A stretch of DNA of 64,000 nucleotides from Gyrodactylus bullatarudis (GCA_012064415.1 SSNU01001114.1:93871-157870), one strand, 5' to 3'; shown: positions 39,601-47,970, numbered from the stretch's first letter. The notes: generated from the sequence alone by a model not told the origin. Numbers and translations: made by a program.

Positions 39601-41922
39601 TGATTTAATCCTGTAATTACTAACAAGTAGCTTCTAGAATTCATAATTAAGAGTTTCGAACTGAATAACATTCACGCTTAGCTGCACCCCATATAGCCTC
39701 TATTCGGTTCGTGTGGAAACCTGATGCGTTGACGAATCTGTATTTGTGACATACAGTTTCATTTTTTATCCTTCTTGAGAAAGACGGGCATATGACTTGA
39801 ACTCATCAGATACTGTGGTTGAGCCTGGCAATATTCTTTTCTTGATAATTTCTCCAATCAACAACGACTGAACTTATATATATGAAGGTCTCGCATGAGA
39901 GCCTCTTCTGAATCGGTCTTGAAGCATACAGCAATAATAATAGTAAGTATCTCCCAAATCTTGAGATGTGATTTGCTGAAGAAAGTTCCTGAAGTATATG
40001 AGGAAAGGAAAACTAACCATCTCTAATCGAAACTTTGGCTCGACATGGTGAACAATGCCATATCTACTTATCAACCTACTTGGCTGATTTGATTATTGTC
40101 ATCATTCTTCCACAAAAATGTCTTTTTGAGGCTGGGATTAATCCCAAACGCTGACAAAGTTCAACAATGACGACTGGATCTTGTCGAAAGATCAATCCAG
40201 TCGATAAATGTTTGTCGCAAGATTTATATCTGTTATATCCATGAATAAATTTTTTAAAAATGTGTCGATAAAAACAAATTAAGTATCTAAAATAAGAGCT
40301 AATTTTAAATAAAGATTCAATTTTGAACAATTTTATTATTGTTTAACTCTTAATAATGGATTCTCGAAGCTACTTGTTAGTAATTACAGGATTAAATCAT
40401 ATTTTAAAAAATTGCGTTCCTAAACTGAACTTTAACCGTTAGATTCTATAGGTGTAAAATTTTGTCTTAGGCGTGAACTATCTTGATTCAACTTATATAC
40501 TATATAGTTGGAATAAGCTTCTCAAAAAAACTCGGACCTTAAAAAATACTGGAAACTGATATTGAGTCTCTCCGTCATTATAATGAATTTAGCAGCAATT
40601 TATTTCATTGATAAATGCGAATTCTCTTATTCAATTCTCTTCCAGTTACCGAATGTACAAGAAGAATAAACAGACAGGCTTCCCAGCCTTGATAACAATA
40701 TTCTCAGCACCCAATTATCTCGATGTCTATAATAATAAAGGTAACGTTGAGAACTTCAAGACGACGATTTATCATTCTCATGTAGATTTCCAATTTTCTA
40801 TTCAATTGCAGCTGCCATTTTAAAATATGAAAACAATGTAATGAATATTAGACAATTCAATTGCTATCCGCACCCATATTGGCTGCCAAACTTTATGGAC
40901 GTATTCACTTGGTCCTTGCCATTTGTTGGCGAGAAAGTAACGGAAATATTGGTCAATATTTTGAATATTTGCTCGAACGATGAACTCTTTAATGAAGCAA
41001 ACGAAGAAGAGGGTTAGTCCTTGATGATAGAGATAAATTGTCAAATTCTCTGACCTATATTAAGGCTAGTTTCTTGTAGTATTGATTATAGATTTCACAG
41101 TAAGACGATGGTCGGTTAAAATCTTTTACTAAACTGATAATAACCATTTAAATTTTGGATACAAAGCTTTAGCTTTTGTTCTTCAATGTGTAAGGTGACA
41201 GCTCTTAAGACCGTTGAGGCATTATCCATAGAAAGACAGAAGCCAAATCTGTGTATCCAAAAGAAATTCGTTAAACCATTGGTGCTATCAAGACGAACGT
41301 TCAAAATATGTAAATTTGGCGCCAGATTAAAATTTGAAAAACGACCGCATCTATTTAAAAATTTTATAATTTTAGTGTTTTTCTTGAGTTTATTTTCTGT
41401 TTAATGGCTTATTCATTTTAATATTCTTTATAGCGGCACAGGCCAGACGAGAAGCGATGAGGAATAAAATCAAGGTCATTGGTAAAATGGCAAGAGTCTT
41501 CTCCACCATTAGGGAAGATCGTGAGACTATTCTTAAACTCAAGGGTCTCGCAAATCCTGGCCTGACCGAGGGTAAAGGTGAGTTTGAATATTTCTATGGC
41601 TTCATTTTCTCAAATGATTTGTCTTCCTTCTCAAGTCGGTTCGGCCTTAGCTGGTGGTAAAATTGAATCATTCGAGGATGCCAAACTTATCGATCAAATC
41701 AACGAGCGTATGCCACCAAGACGTGATTCAGCTCCTTGCATTCCTAGCTACTCCCTCAAAAGTATCCCAGGACCCATAAATAACTCTGAAGGGGACCTTG
41801 ATAAAATAGAGCCGGAAAACTTGAAGAGTATCGTTGAAGATGTCAGCCAAAGTGCAGGAATTGAAGGTAAGAACCTGCGTCGAGCTAGTACTCCTCCCCC
41901 GGCGTCGTCTAAAAAGAATTGA
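12548..41922 (+). CDS. PPP3C (calcineurin A): Calcineurin A (PP2B catalytic subunit), 5'-partial, eight exons
   Basis: Ca2+/calmodulin-dependent Ser/Thr phosphatase catalytic subunit, which pairs with calcineurin B in the cytosol. Joined exons are 12548-12672, 27684-27795, 37894-38039, 38373-38590, 40646-40740, 40812-41012, 41434-41577 and 41636-41922; every junction is GT-AG and keeps phase. The di-metal site is complete: GDIHG and GDYVDRG (exon 1), GNHE (exon 2), HGG (exon 3), and the His of AHEAQDAG (exon 4). After these come the SAPNY loop, the CnB-binding helix ([12 protein letters not shown]), a basic calmodulin-binding stretch ([14 protein letters not shown]) and the autoinhibitory segment ending [10 protein letters not shown]. 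About 85 N-terminal residues of the usual protein are absent, and I saw no matching exon before 12548. Exons 2 and 3 are more divergent than usual ([25 protein letters not shown]). Family assignment is secure; the exact C-terminus is less so, because a possible donor (gtaaga) sits at 41867. Confidence 0.96.
12725..13471. repeat. Foldback element in calcineurin intron
   Basis: Arms of about 305 nt (12725 to about 13030, and about 13166 to 13471) are near-perfect reverse complements starting AATTAATATAAAGATTGGAA. It lies 53 nt after the first calcineurin exon in the window. It has no transposase and probably moved non-autonomously. Confidence 0.9.
13472..15839. other. Intronic stretch; small trinucleotide repeat
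   Basis: No gene recognised. An (ATA)n microsatellite lies at about 15416-15439. Confidence 0.5.
15840..16286. repeat. Dispersed direct repeat, copy 1
   Basis: Shares long blocks with 17090-17410, for example CAAAGACTATAGAGGTTAAA and ACGAATTATACATATTCTTG, ending in a GTTCC-ACTGGTGG-ACAATGGGACAT motif. A third, more diverged copy is at about 21000-21415. Non-coding, class unknown. Confidence 0.8.
17090..17410. repeat. Dispersed direct repeat, copy 2
   Basis: Second copy of the unit at 15840-16286, in the same orientation and shorter by internal deletions. Shared blocks reach about 40 nt without change. It ends at CTGGTGGTACAATGGGACAT. Confidence 0.8.
17411..20999. other. Intronic stretch with a partial foldback and CT-rich tract
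   Basis: Foldback right-end sequence at about 18240-18290 (GATTCCCAACTTTGTATAAA). A pyrimidine-rich region lies at about 19970-20310. No gene recognised. Confidence 0.4.
21000..21415. repeat. Dispersed direct repeat, copy 3 (diverged)
   Basis: Resembles 15990-16286 in order and wording: a GGCGATTGCATA block, a later AATAGATTTTCCAACAAAA block corresponding to AAATAGGTTTTCAAAAAAT, then a GTGGCACTTTAAGGGTTAA end. A tRNA B-box-like GGTTCGATTC sits just after it at 21422-21431, without a convincing A box. Confidence 0.5.
21472..22000 (+). mobile_element. Non-LTR retrotransposon (LINE) 3' fragment
   Basis: The frame 21472-21723 encodes [18 protein letters not shown], then [14 protein letters not shown] and [13 protein letters not shown]. 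It aligns with the minus-strand fragments at 44990-44718 (LWVRRMAFVVKFF...YNLRNACYEDN) and 44300-44161 ([13 protein letters not shown]). This is the pattern of the C-terminal region after reverse transcriptase in LINEs. An A-rich tail (aaaaaaaagaaaaaag) ends it at about 21987-22002, after AATAAA. Truncated at the 5' side. Confidence 0.65.
22001..23521. other. Intronic stretch with diverged foldback arms
   Basis: Foldback-like ends at about 22090 (AAACTAGTTGATATGAAGCT). The arm-like region 22740-22860 shares the GGCGAATTCGAATTTT wording of other copies. No gene recognised. Confidence 0.4.
23522..23926 (-). mobile_element. Unknown ORF downstream of Penelope fragment
   Basis: A 134-codon minus-strand frame starting [20 protein letters not shown], rich in Tyr, Asn and Ser. 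It lies directly downstream of the GIY-YIG fragment in another frame. Part of it ([18 protein letters not shown]) recurs on the + strand at 47486-47674 as NYFHQRYLKVFYSNLDLN, so it belongs to a dispersed element. No domain recognised. Confidence 0.45.
23962..24450 (-). mobile_element. Penelope-like element fragment, GIY-YIG endonuclease
   Basis: The minus-strand frame contains [20 protein letters not shown], then [20 protein letters not shown] and RCKEHKKAI. The GIY...YIG spacing, the Cys pair before YIG, and the upstream LKK-G-(x)-FR-(S/T)NK-GNFL block are typical of the Penelope linker and GIY-YIG domain. The frame remains open upstream of 24375 (RPINSNYLY) to about 24450. Reverse transcriptase is missing, so this is a 3' remnant. 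Confidence 0.8.
24451..26424. other. Intronic stretch, no gene recognised
   Basis: Contains a poly-G run (ggggggggg) near 25339 and diverged foldback arms at about 25815-26000. The frame at 25474-25731 has no recognisable domain. Confidence 0.4.
26425..27180. repeat. Foldback element, 'GATATGAAGTTGGGAATC' family
   Basis: Left end AAGTTGATATGAAGTTGGGA and right end TCCCAACTTCATATCAGTT are reverse complements, and long arms extend inward with mismatches. It lies about 500 nt upstream of the GNHE exon of calcineurin. Confidence 0.88.
27684..27795 (+). CDS. Calcineurin A exon with GNHE motif
   Basis: Starts TGC GTT after a cttcctaatatag acceptor, 15,011 nt downstream of the previous exon. It encodes CVLYLFSLK, then [11 protein letters not shown], and ends QE plus the first base of a Cys codon at a gtgagt donor. 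The Asn and His of GNHE are catalytic and metal-binding in the family. The usual LW in LYLWALK is replaced by LF. Confidence 0.94.
27796..29869. other. Intronic stretch
   Basis: A single foldback end at about 27988-28070 (GTTGGTTGATATGCAGTTGG). A CTT repeat at about 28851-28870 creates a hydrophobic chance frame. The interior of another foldback lies at about 29500-29840. No gene recognised. Confidence 0.4.
29889..31749. repeat. Inverted-repeat element interrupted by a foldback element
   Basis: Outer arms: about 29889-29990 pairs with about 31646-31749 (GATATCATCAAAAACTACAT against its complement). The continuation of the left arm (29998-30105) pairs with 30870-30960. The right arm is therefore split by the insertion at about 30966-31645. 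The 765-nt centre (30106-30869) shows no coding frame. Confidence 0.8.
30966..31645. repeat. Foldback element nested in the preceding repeat
   Basis: Left end AACTAAAGTTGGTTGATGTG; right end ATCATGTCAATTAGCTTTAT. It interrupts the right arm of the surrounding inverted repeat, so it inserted later. Internal blocks match the foldbacks at 26425 and 12725. Confidence 0.75.
31831..32178. repeat. Short inverted-repeat element (MITE-like)
   Basis: Arms of about 85-90 nt begin AATTCAAAAGTTTGAAGAGA on the left, with the complement ending at 32178. A spacer of about 170 nt lies between the arms. No coding capacity. Confidence 0.8.
32510..32970. repeat. Perfect 59-bp inverted repeat
   Basis: 32510-32568 and 32912-32970 are exact reverse complements, starting AACCAGGCTGAATTTTTGAT. 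Both arms read open in one frame ([17 protein letters not shown]). This may be the residue of duplicated coding or element sequence. Confidence 0.9.
32971..35053. other. Intronic stretch
   Basis: A diverged foldback interior lies at about 33820-34210. No gene or RNA recognised. Confidence 0.4.
35054..35816. repeat. Long foldback MITE with 335-bp arms and an assembly gap
   Basis: Arms 35054-35388 and 35482-35816 are near-perfect reverse complements, with terminal sequence AAGTGAAAAAGGATGCCGAA. The only N in the window is at 35481. It separates two identical 49-nt copies (35432-35480 and 35482-35530) of the right arm's inner end, so the duplication looks like a scaffolding overlap. Related ends occur near 11240, 46777 and 63320. 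Confidence 0.93.
35817..37893. other. Intronic stretch before calcineurin exon 3 (window numbering)
   Basis: No gene recognised. A short block at about 36085-36100 (AGTCAATCTATGCCGAAC) recurs near 47692. Confidence 0.4.
37894..38039 (+). CDS. Calcineurin A exon with HGG motif
   Basis: Starts GC after tttctttag, completing the split Cys codon, and ends in phase 0 at gtaagt. It encodes [20 protein letters not shown] followed by [13 protein letters not shown]. The first 15 residues diverge from the usual KIKYSERVYDACMDAF pattern. An apparent upstream in-frame extension from about 37770 is intron read-through. Confidence 0.94.
38373..38590 (+). CDS. Calcineurin A exon LDRF to AHEAQDAG
   Basis: Follows ccttttatag and ends CAAGATGCTGG|gtaagt in phase 2. 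It encodes [20 protein letters not shown], the RGCSYYYTY segment and RAHEAQDAG with the last metal-binding His. The intron before it is 333 nt; the one after is 2,055 nt and carries a Merlin-type transposon. Confidence 0.96.
39100..39145 (-). repeat. tRNA A-box-like fragment, possible SINE relic
   Basis: On the minus strand GGGATGGCTTAGTGGGTA resembles a tRNA D-arm/A box. No matching B box was found at the expected distance, so it is at best a decayed tRNA-derived SINE head. Confidence 0.25.
39556..40445 (-). mobile_element. Merlin (IS1016/ISXO2-like) DNA transposon, degenerate transposase
   Basis: Terminal inverted repeats of about 92 bp run 39564-39655 and 40346-40437, starting GGTTAAAGTTCAGTTTAGGA. 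They are flanked by a perfect 8-bp target-site duplication GTTAGATT at 39556-39563 and 40438-40445. On the minus strand, pieces in several frames read [19 protein letters not shown] then [12 protein letters not shown], and [20 protein letters not shown]. These are the hallmarks (PGST-x-SD, FVN, HTN-IE-W) of Merlin-type DDE transposases. The 874-bp copy is shortened and frameshifted, so it is inactive. It sits in a calcineurin intron. Confidence 0.85.
40646..40740 (+). CDS. Calcineurin A exon with [11 protein letters not shown]
   Basis: Acceptor cttccag, donor gtaacg. It encodes [20 protein letters not shown] and [11 protein letters not shown], the active-site loop of the family. It is followed by a 71-nt intron. 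Confidence 0.95.
40812..41012 (+). CDS. Calcineurin A exon with CnB-binding helix
   Basis: Acceptor ttgcag, donor gttagt. It encodes [18 protein letters not shown] and [19 protein letters not shown], then the helix [12 protein letters not shown] that binds calcineurin B, and ends in an acidic linker (NEANEEE). Confidence 0.95.
41434..41577 (+). CDS. Calcineurin A exon with calmodulin-binding segment
   Basis: Acceptor ctttatag, donor gtgagt. It encodes [18 protein letters not shown] then [20 protein letters not shown]. The basic amphipathic stretch corresponds to the family's calmodulin-binding region. A 58-nt intron follows. Confidence 0.94.
41636..41922 (+). CDS. Calcineurin A last exon with autoinhibitory segment
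   Basis: Acceptor ttctcaag. It encodes SALAGGK, the autoinhibitory-type segment [20 protein letters not shown], then a Ser/Pro-rich tail ending SSKKN and a TGA. AATAAA at 41948-41953 may be the poly(A) signal, only 26 nt past the stop; later AATAAA copies exist. A donor-like gtaaga at 41867 could create an alternative tail. Confidence 0.9.
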
Positions 41923-44160
41923 AATCATGGTATTATCCCATAGCTAAAATAAAATATTGATTGATTTTTTGAATAAAAATATCCGAATATTTTGTGTGTA
42001 CCCAAAATTTGCTAAGCAAAAGACGTTGAAATGTTCAAATTCTGGCTATTTTACTCCCTTCAATTGTAATATATATTATTTATTTATTTATGATTACTTG
42101 AAAAATAACCTACATTTGAATTTTATCCTTTGTTTTATTTTTTTTTCTTCAATTAATTTATTTCCCAACCTGGAAAAGGAAAATTTCTTGTATATTATTA
42201 TTATTTTTGTGACAAAAACTGGACACCTTGAAAGACAGAATGACTCACGAGTTACATTTAATGATCCAGCCCCCCCCTCGGCCCTTTTCATTCCAATGAG
42301 AAATTTTTTTTTCTTTACTCCCTGCTTAACATGGTTCATGTTCTCAAACTCTCCACTAAAATGTCACAAGAGCTGAATGTGATTTGCAGATTTTTTGCCA
42401 TTTTATATATAGAACCCTTAAGCTTTGTTTTATTTTCTCTGTCATCTTCATCACTAGGAATAAACGAGAGAAAAAAAAGAAATTAGCTTCCCTTCTACCA
42501 GTCCAGAGATTTATTGAGTTGTCAGGTCTTTTAAGACCTTTTCAAATCAAATAGGGAAGAATGAAAATGAGAATTTCTGTCTTTATCAGAGAACCTCATG
42601 ACAACTATACCGAAAAGTATTTCTGTAATAAAATTCAAAAAGATCCCCCCTCTCATTCAAAATAAATTACTTTATTCATTGACGAACAAGACAAAAACTA
42701 TTATTATTCTTACTCCATATATGCCGAGTATATAAATACTGTATTAATTATACACTATTAACATGATCATAAATATTATTGTTAAAACCATGTAAGGAAT
42801 AATAAATAATGTTGTTATTTGAATTCTACTGGGAATTTTCTTAGATTTCTTGTGAGGTTAGAGTAGGGTTCTTTAGATAACTCAGATTCGGATTCGTCTA
42901 GAAAAATCCGAATAGGTACTGAAAATGAAATTGTAAAAACAGGATTACTATACAACAAAACAAATCTGAACTTATTTTATAAATATAATTATTTTTGGTT
43001 ATAACTGAAGTCAAATTATAGTGATTCGGAATTTTTCGGAATCCTTTTGAATCCGAAGAACCCTAGGTTAGATCCCTAGTCACACAGAGATTTAAACTGT
43101 TTTGAACATATCATTTAATGTACACTGTTATATTATACAGCGAACTCTCTGTTAAAAGAATATATCAATAATGATTAATGAGATGAATTTAGAATCCCCC
43201 CAAGTTGATCTACTACACAGGCTTCTATCTGACTTGTTCCAATTCAAATTTGTTGAAAATGTGATTTATGTCTAGATCTCTATTATCAGGTTGATTTTCA
43301 GAGTCGCATAACTTTCAAAATAACTGAGTTCACTTTCTCAGATCCAAGCTCAATTCACAATCTTATGTTGAGAAAATCTTTATCAGATATCTACAGATAT
43401 CAGCTAACTTCTTCTGGGCCTGTATGGAGTGCTCATTGAATTTAAGATTCTCAACTTCATTTCAATAAAAATAAAACAGTAGTATATTTAAAATTTTTAT
43501 TTAGGATTAATTATGAGTTTACAAGTATGAAACTATGTACTCAAAAGAAATCCTTGACAACGCATTGACATTTCCTGGATTTACCCGATTTAATCGTCAT
43601 ACAGCAGGGAATTGAGCAACAGGATCCAGATCGGTTCAGCTGAAATTTATTGAATTTATTAATAAACACACACAAATAGTATTGGTAAACGTGTGCTAGA
43701 ACAATATCCTCATTCCAGGGCCTATTTTAAAATATTTAGGTACTAAGTAGCTTGTAGTTCAGTAGATGATACACTGAATCTTATTTGTTCAAATCTGAAC
43801 AACTTTTTTAAACTAATGAATATAGCAGCACCTGTACTTAGAAAGGTAATACAGGTTCGTCTTATTTGGTAATGGATTAGCCCATATCTCTGAATGCTAC
43901 AGCTTACAAATATATTTTTTTCTTTGAAATTATACATTTATTAAATTTAAAAGAAAATCATTATTATAAAGAAATTATTACAAAATTAGTTTTTTGAAAA
44001 GTTAAAATAACAGATCGACCTCGTCATTGGGAAATCTGCAGTGTTGGCTCATAAATAGTCAAACTTCACTATTTCCTCTACTTAAGTTAGGAGCAGTCGA
44101 AAAGTCAGATACTGAAATTCCATGATATTTTCAAATAAATATTCGATCAAAAAGATAAGA
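41923..44160. other. 3' flank of calcineurin, no gene recognised
   Basis: Several AATAAA motifs (41948, 42659 region) could serve as the calcineurin 3' end. Remaining frames lack coding character. AATAAA-like and direct-repeat fragments around 42880-43060 share a 'gattcgga' motif. Confidence 0.4.
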
Positions 44161-44502
44161 TTAATGAAGGTGGGGGTAAAGAAGGGATTTTGAATAGTCA
44201 ATTTTAGATCTTATATGAGAAATTATAGATTTAAGATCATTAAGATTGTCACATTCTTGGAGATTGAATTTTTTTTTGTAAAAGTTTAAAGTGAGGAGCT
44301 GAACAGAACTGGTTGGTACACCTCTGACCATAGGGAAGAACCCGGGATTCTCCATCATGGCTCTCACATTTGGGTCTTGGGCCCAGCTCTTTAATCTTTC
44401 AAACAGAACGTTCGAATCCTCTTCAATAGGACCTTGGCGTACAGGGATACCATTGTCGTTGGCTTGTGTTTCCTGGGGAGTGAAATTATAATCGTTAGTC
44501 AT
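44161..44502 (-). CDS. Unrecognised ORF: GC-richer head fused to LINE tail
   Basis: A real ATG opens 113 codons. The first 65 or so (MTNDYNFTPQETQANDNG ... LFERLKSWAQDPNVRAMM ... GFFPMVRG) use clearly GC-richer codons than the surroundings and resemble soluble protein. The rest (FYKKKFNLQECDNLNDLK ... [13 protein letters not shown]) matches the LINE 3' end at 21600-21710. The head therefore interrupts the LINE. It may be a retro-copied host exon; I do not recognise it. Confidence 0.4.
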   Translation of the reverse strand: MTNDYNFTPQETQANDNGIPVRQGPIEEDSNVLFERLKSWAQDPNVRAMMENPGFFPMVRGVPTSSVQLLTLNFYKKKFNLQECDNLNDLKSIISHIRSKIDYSKSLLYPHLH

Positions 44503-44717
44503 TTCAGTTAATTCGAATTCAATCTAGATCAAAAAGTCCCCAGGGCATAAAAAATAAGATTCTTTATTAATTAAAATAGTTTTGTTTTATTGTTGATTGT
44601 TTGCCTCCGATTCGTTTTTTTTAGGAATTCTGAAATACTTCTATAAAGTTTTATTATTTCTATAATCTTATGCTTCAGAGTTCCTCTGGTCGCATATTTT
44701 TTAACTATCATCTTAAA

Positions 44718-44990
44718 TCACCACAGAGCTAAGAAATTGTCCTCATAACAGGCATTCCTGAGATTGTAGCCTTTATTAACATTTGAGACAAATTTCAGGA
44801 AAAATTTTACTACAAAAGCCATCCTCCTGACCCACAGTGGCGAAAAGCCAGATGATATTATCAGGTCATTATATGGATAGAGGCAAGGGTAGATGGATTT
44901 AAGGAACCTGTATTGAATATGTTCAAGCTCAATAGCACTTTTATAAGTCATGCTTAATTTCAGTGGTACGACAAGTTTGTCAAAAAACAA
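44718..44990 (-). mobile_element. Non-LTR retrotransposon fragment, post-RT region
   Basis: The minus frame contains LEHIQYRFLKSIYP, LWVRRMAFVVKFF and GYNLRNACYEDN. The (I/V)Q-RF followed by L-x-RR-x-x(2)-(F/V) spacing is typical of LINE ORF2 downstream of reverse transcriptase. Same family as 21472-22000. It joins the LINE tail at about 44300-44161 after an interruption of about 400 nt. Confidence 0.65.
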
Positions 44991-45008
44991 ATTACTTATA
45001 TACTTTCA

Positions 45009-45140
45009 TGAAGAAGGCGTGTGAAGACAATCACCGTCGAAACGTTTGGATGACCATGGCTGAGAATTCCAATATTGACCTAAGTTTTAATAAATTTTAT
45101 TATAAAACTAATTTTAGATCATTTTTCTCTGATTCGGAAA
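45009..45140 (+). repeat. 132-nt dispersed repeat, copy 2 (possible hammerhead-like motif)
   Basis: 130/132 identical to 8697-8828. Here the box reads ATGAAGA where copy 1 reads CTGAAAA, so a common ancestor CTGAAGA followed by the stem GGCG-t-GTGA/TCAC-CGTC and GAAAC is plausible. It abuts the LINE fragment on its left. Confidence 0.6.
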
Positions 45141-47485
45141 TTATGGGTCGTTTTCCCTTGATGTGATCATCACATCATGTGATGGGAAAATTCAGATGTT
45201 TTGATTTCCCACAATAAATACGAGTTTCTGTAAACTTCCTCAGTCAAATTCATATCATTTATTTGATCTTAAAAATCACCATTTAATTGCTCTGTAAATT
45301 TGATGATCAATCGTTGATATTTAAAAATTTGCTAGTTTTCATCAAATTCAAGTTCCAACAATTTATCAGCTATTTTCTTTATCTTTTAGTTCCTGACTAT
45401 TAGGAGAAAAAATTGAGGTTTTAGTAGAAATTTTAAATTCTCATCTTCAAGTCAACTTTAGTTATCCCCACTTTACTTACGTTACACTTGAGATCATCAG
45501 CTGATTCTATAAAAGGAATGTTGTAAGGCTATCGGAGGAAATAAAAATTTGTTTCAATTTTCTCACTTTGTCCACAGGGAAGAAACAAGAAATCTGGTGA
45601 AAAAAAGATTTGACACTTGACAAAAATATAGATTATTCTTGAATCTGAGAAAGAATTTTTGTTGATTTCAAAGTCAGATGGTGAAATTATCATCATCAGT
45701 TAAAATTTCCTCAAATTGAATTTGATAAGGCTTTTTGGGATTTTCAAAATGGTGTATTCTACGCTATATCTTTGGCCCTGAATCCAATGCTTTGCGGGCT
45801 TTAAATAATTCCTAAAATGTTTAATTTTGTTATTAGAAAGAGTTGATTCGTTTAAAGAGCACAGTACTGAATTTAATATTCTTTCATATGGTAAATGTTT
45901 GAGCCATTATAGCTAATTTAGCTATAATTTAAGCCCTGAAATTGACGAAAAAATAAAATAATACTGCAATAAATTCATTAACATGACAAAAGAAAATCAA
46001 TATCTTGAACATTGTAGTAAAACCATCAGTTATGCTACTAAAGACTGTTCAGACAGTGATTTTTCCCAAGTCGAAGTATGAAATTTTGCATTCCAAAATA
46101 GTGTCAGGCTATCAATCTAAATCCATTGATGCTCCAAAAGTATTCTTCAATGAAACACATGATTTTCGGACATATAATATATTATCTATTATACATTATA
46201 ATTATACATGTGAACCAGCTTACTGTTCCTTTGTGAGTTCCATGTTCCGCGTTTGGGTTGAGAAGGATACCGCAAGCTTGGCAAAACATACTCTAAATAA
46301 AGTCATTTAATTCATAAGAATGAAAATTTTAAATTAAGTAAGATTTCATATATAAGTGACCTATAAGTGTTTTCTTTGTTTAGCTATGGTATCAAAAGGG
46401 ATAAATCTCGAAATTACTCAGAAACTCGTAAAATCAACATTTTCTGATATTTATCACTTTTTAATTAAACAATACATCCATTTTCAAAATCTTCGTCTAA
46501 TTTTGATCCTGAATATCAATATTTAACTGCTTCAAATCTTTGAAATTGATAAAATTTTGGATTTGAAAGTTGAAAAAGTGGAAATTTGAAACATTTCCGA
46601 AATTCAAAAAATGGCTCAATTTTGGTCAGATTAAATTTTTTTTATATTCAAAACTAATCAGCTCATTTCATAGTGGGATCCAAAAAAATAAATTTTTTCC
46701 TGACTTTCTGGATAAAAATATTGAGGTTTTTATAAAAATAGGAAATTCTCATCTTCATGTCAATTAGGCTGAAGGGTGTGCCTGAAAAAAAGCGCTTATT
46801 CCTCACAATTTTCTCGGCATCCTTTCTTATTTATTTAAAAGCTCTCAACATTTGCACAACTGATTGATGATCCTGTTACCTTAAATTTGAATCTGTTGTA
46901 GAATTTGGAACTAGCCTAGTTTTTAAATTCTCAAAAAGATCATTTTTGAGAAAAGTTATTGCAATTTAGGATGCTGATATGGCATTTATTCGGCAATTCT
47001 ATCTAAAATGAAAGCTTTCAATATGAACAAAATGTTGCAATAGTAAGGGAATCTAATAAAGGATGATTTGCTAAAGATTTATTCAAGAAAATCTGATGGA
47101 TCTTCACAAAAACCACGATCGAGCTCAAATGGCCTGGATCAATGTTTAAAATGCTAATTTCATTGAGAATCCAAATGACTCCAATCAACTAAAAACTGCT
47201 CAATACTTGATAATTTTCACCAGAAATGAAAATAATCTATATTAAGATAGAGATTCCTTAAAAATAAGACAGAATCATGAAAAATTGTTCTAAAGTCATT
47301 GGAAAAAGTTTGGTTTGAACATGGAGGTCATGCATGATTCCTGGTATATATCAAACGGGATAAAATTAAAGGACAGAAAAGTTTTTAAATAATTTTTCAA
47401 GCCTTCCCCATCGGCGCAGAAATTATAATTTATAAATAAAACACCCATTTATTATCCTCATAGGTGTAAAAGAAGAATATGAAAT
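45141..47485. other. Non-coding stretch with solo foldback and MITE ends
   Basis: Foldback right-end sequence at about 46560-46768. A single end of the 35-kb MITE family at 46777-46835 (TGCCTGAAAAAAAGCGCTTA). The frame at 46029-46310 ends CEPAYCSFVSSMFRVW and may be a decayed coding piece. Confidence 0.45.
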
Positions 47486-47674
47486 GTGTGTTCAAACTAT
47501 TTCCATCAGCGCTATCTTAAGGTTTTTTATTCTAATCTTGATCTTAATTTTCCTTCAAGTGATGAATTCATCGAGAATAGCTTTATTATCCGAGATATTA
47601 CTCTAATAATACAGATTAGAACTGCTATAACTACTTATAATGCTTATTTTTTAAAGAATAGCATAGTCTGGTAG
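47486..47674 (+). mobile_element. Relic of the Penelope-associated ORF
   Basis: Encodes NYFHQRYLKVFYSNLDLN followed by SSDEFIENSF, matching [18 protein letters not shown] and [10 protein letters not shown] in the minus-strand ORF at 23522-23926. Short and truncated. Confidence 0.5.
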
Positions 47675-47905
47675 TAACCGAACATCGTTAAAGTCAATCT
47701 ATTCCGAACCTATCGGTTCAAAATCAACTGCTCAATCTATATTTTATGAAATTCATCTTCTTTTTTCATATATAATTGCAGACAATCATCTCTTATTGAT
47801 TGTATCATTAGTAAAATCGACTGGAGCATCGTTTATTTTAAAAGATGTCGTAGAATGGAATGTGAAGGATTTAATGAATTTTAAGAGTTGCATTTTAATT
47901 TCACG

Positions 47906-47913
47906 TATAAAAG
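47906..47913 (+). promoter_or_regulatory. TATA box of peptide gene copy 3
   Basis: TATAAAAG preceded by CACG, 65 nt upstream of the ATG at 47971. The same CACGTATAAAAGGAGT context occurs at both other copies. Upstream similarity extends a further 70 nt or so (AGAATGGAATGTGAAGGATT). Confidence 0.75.
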
Positions 47914-47970
47914 GAGTCATATTTACTCAGCCTGAGCAACTCAGAGATCCATTATTCTCCATATTCGAGA

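Noticed and set aside
41957..42376. 139-codon frame after the calcineurin stop.
   Set aside because: Begins with a poor context, is Phe/Ile/Asn-rich from AT-rich DNA and shows no domain; likely 3' UTR or flank.
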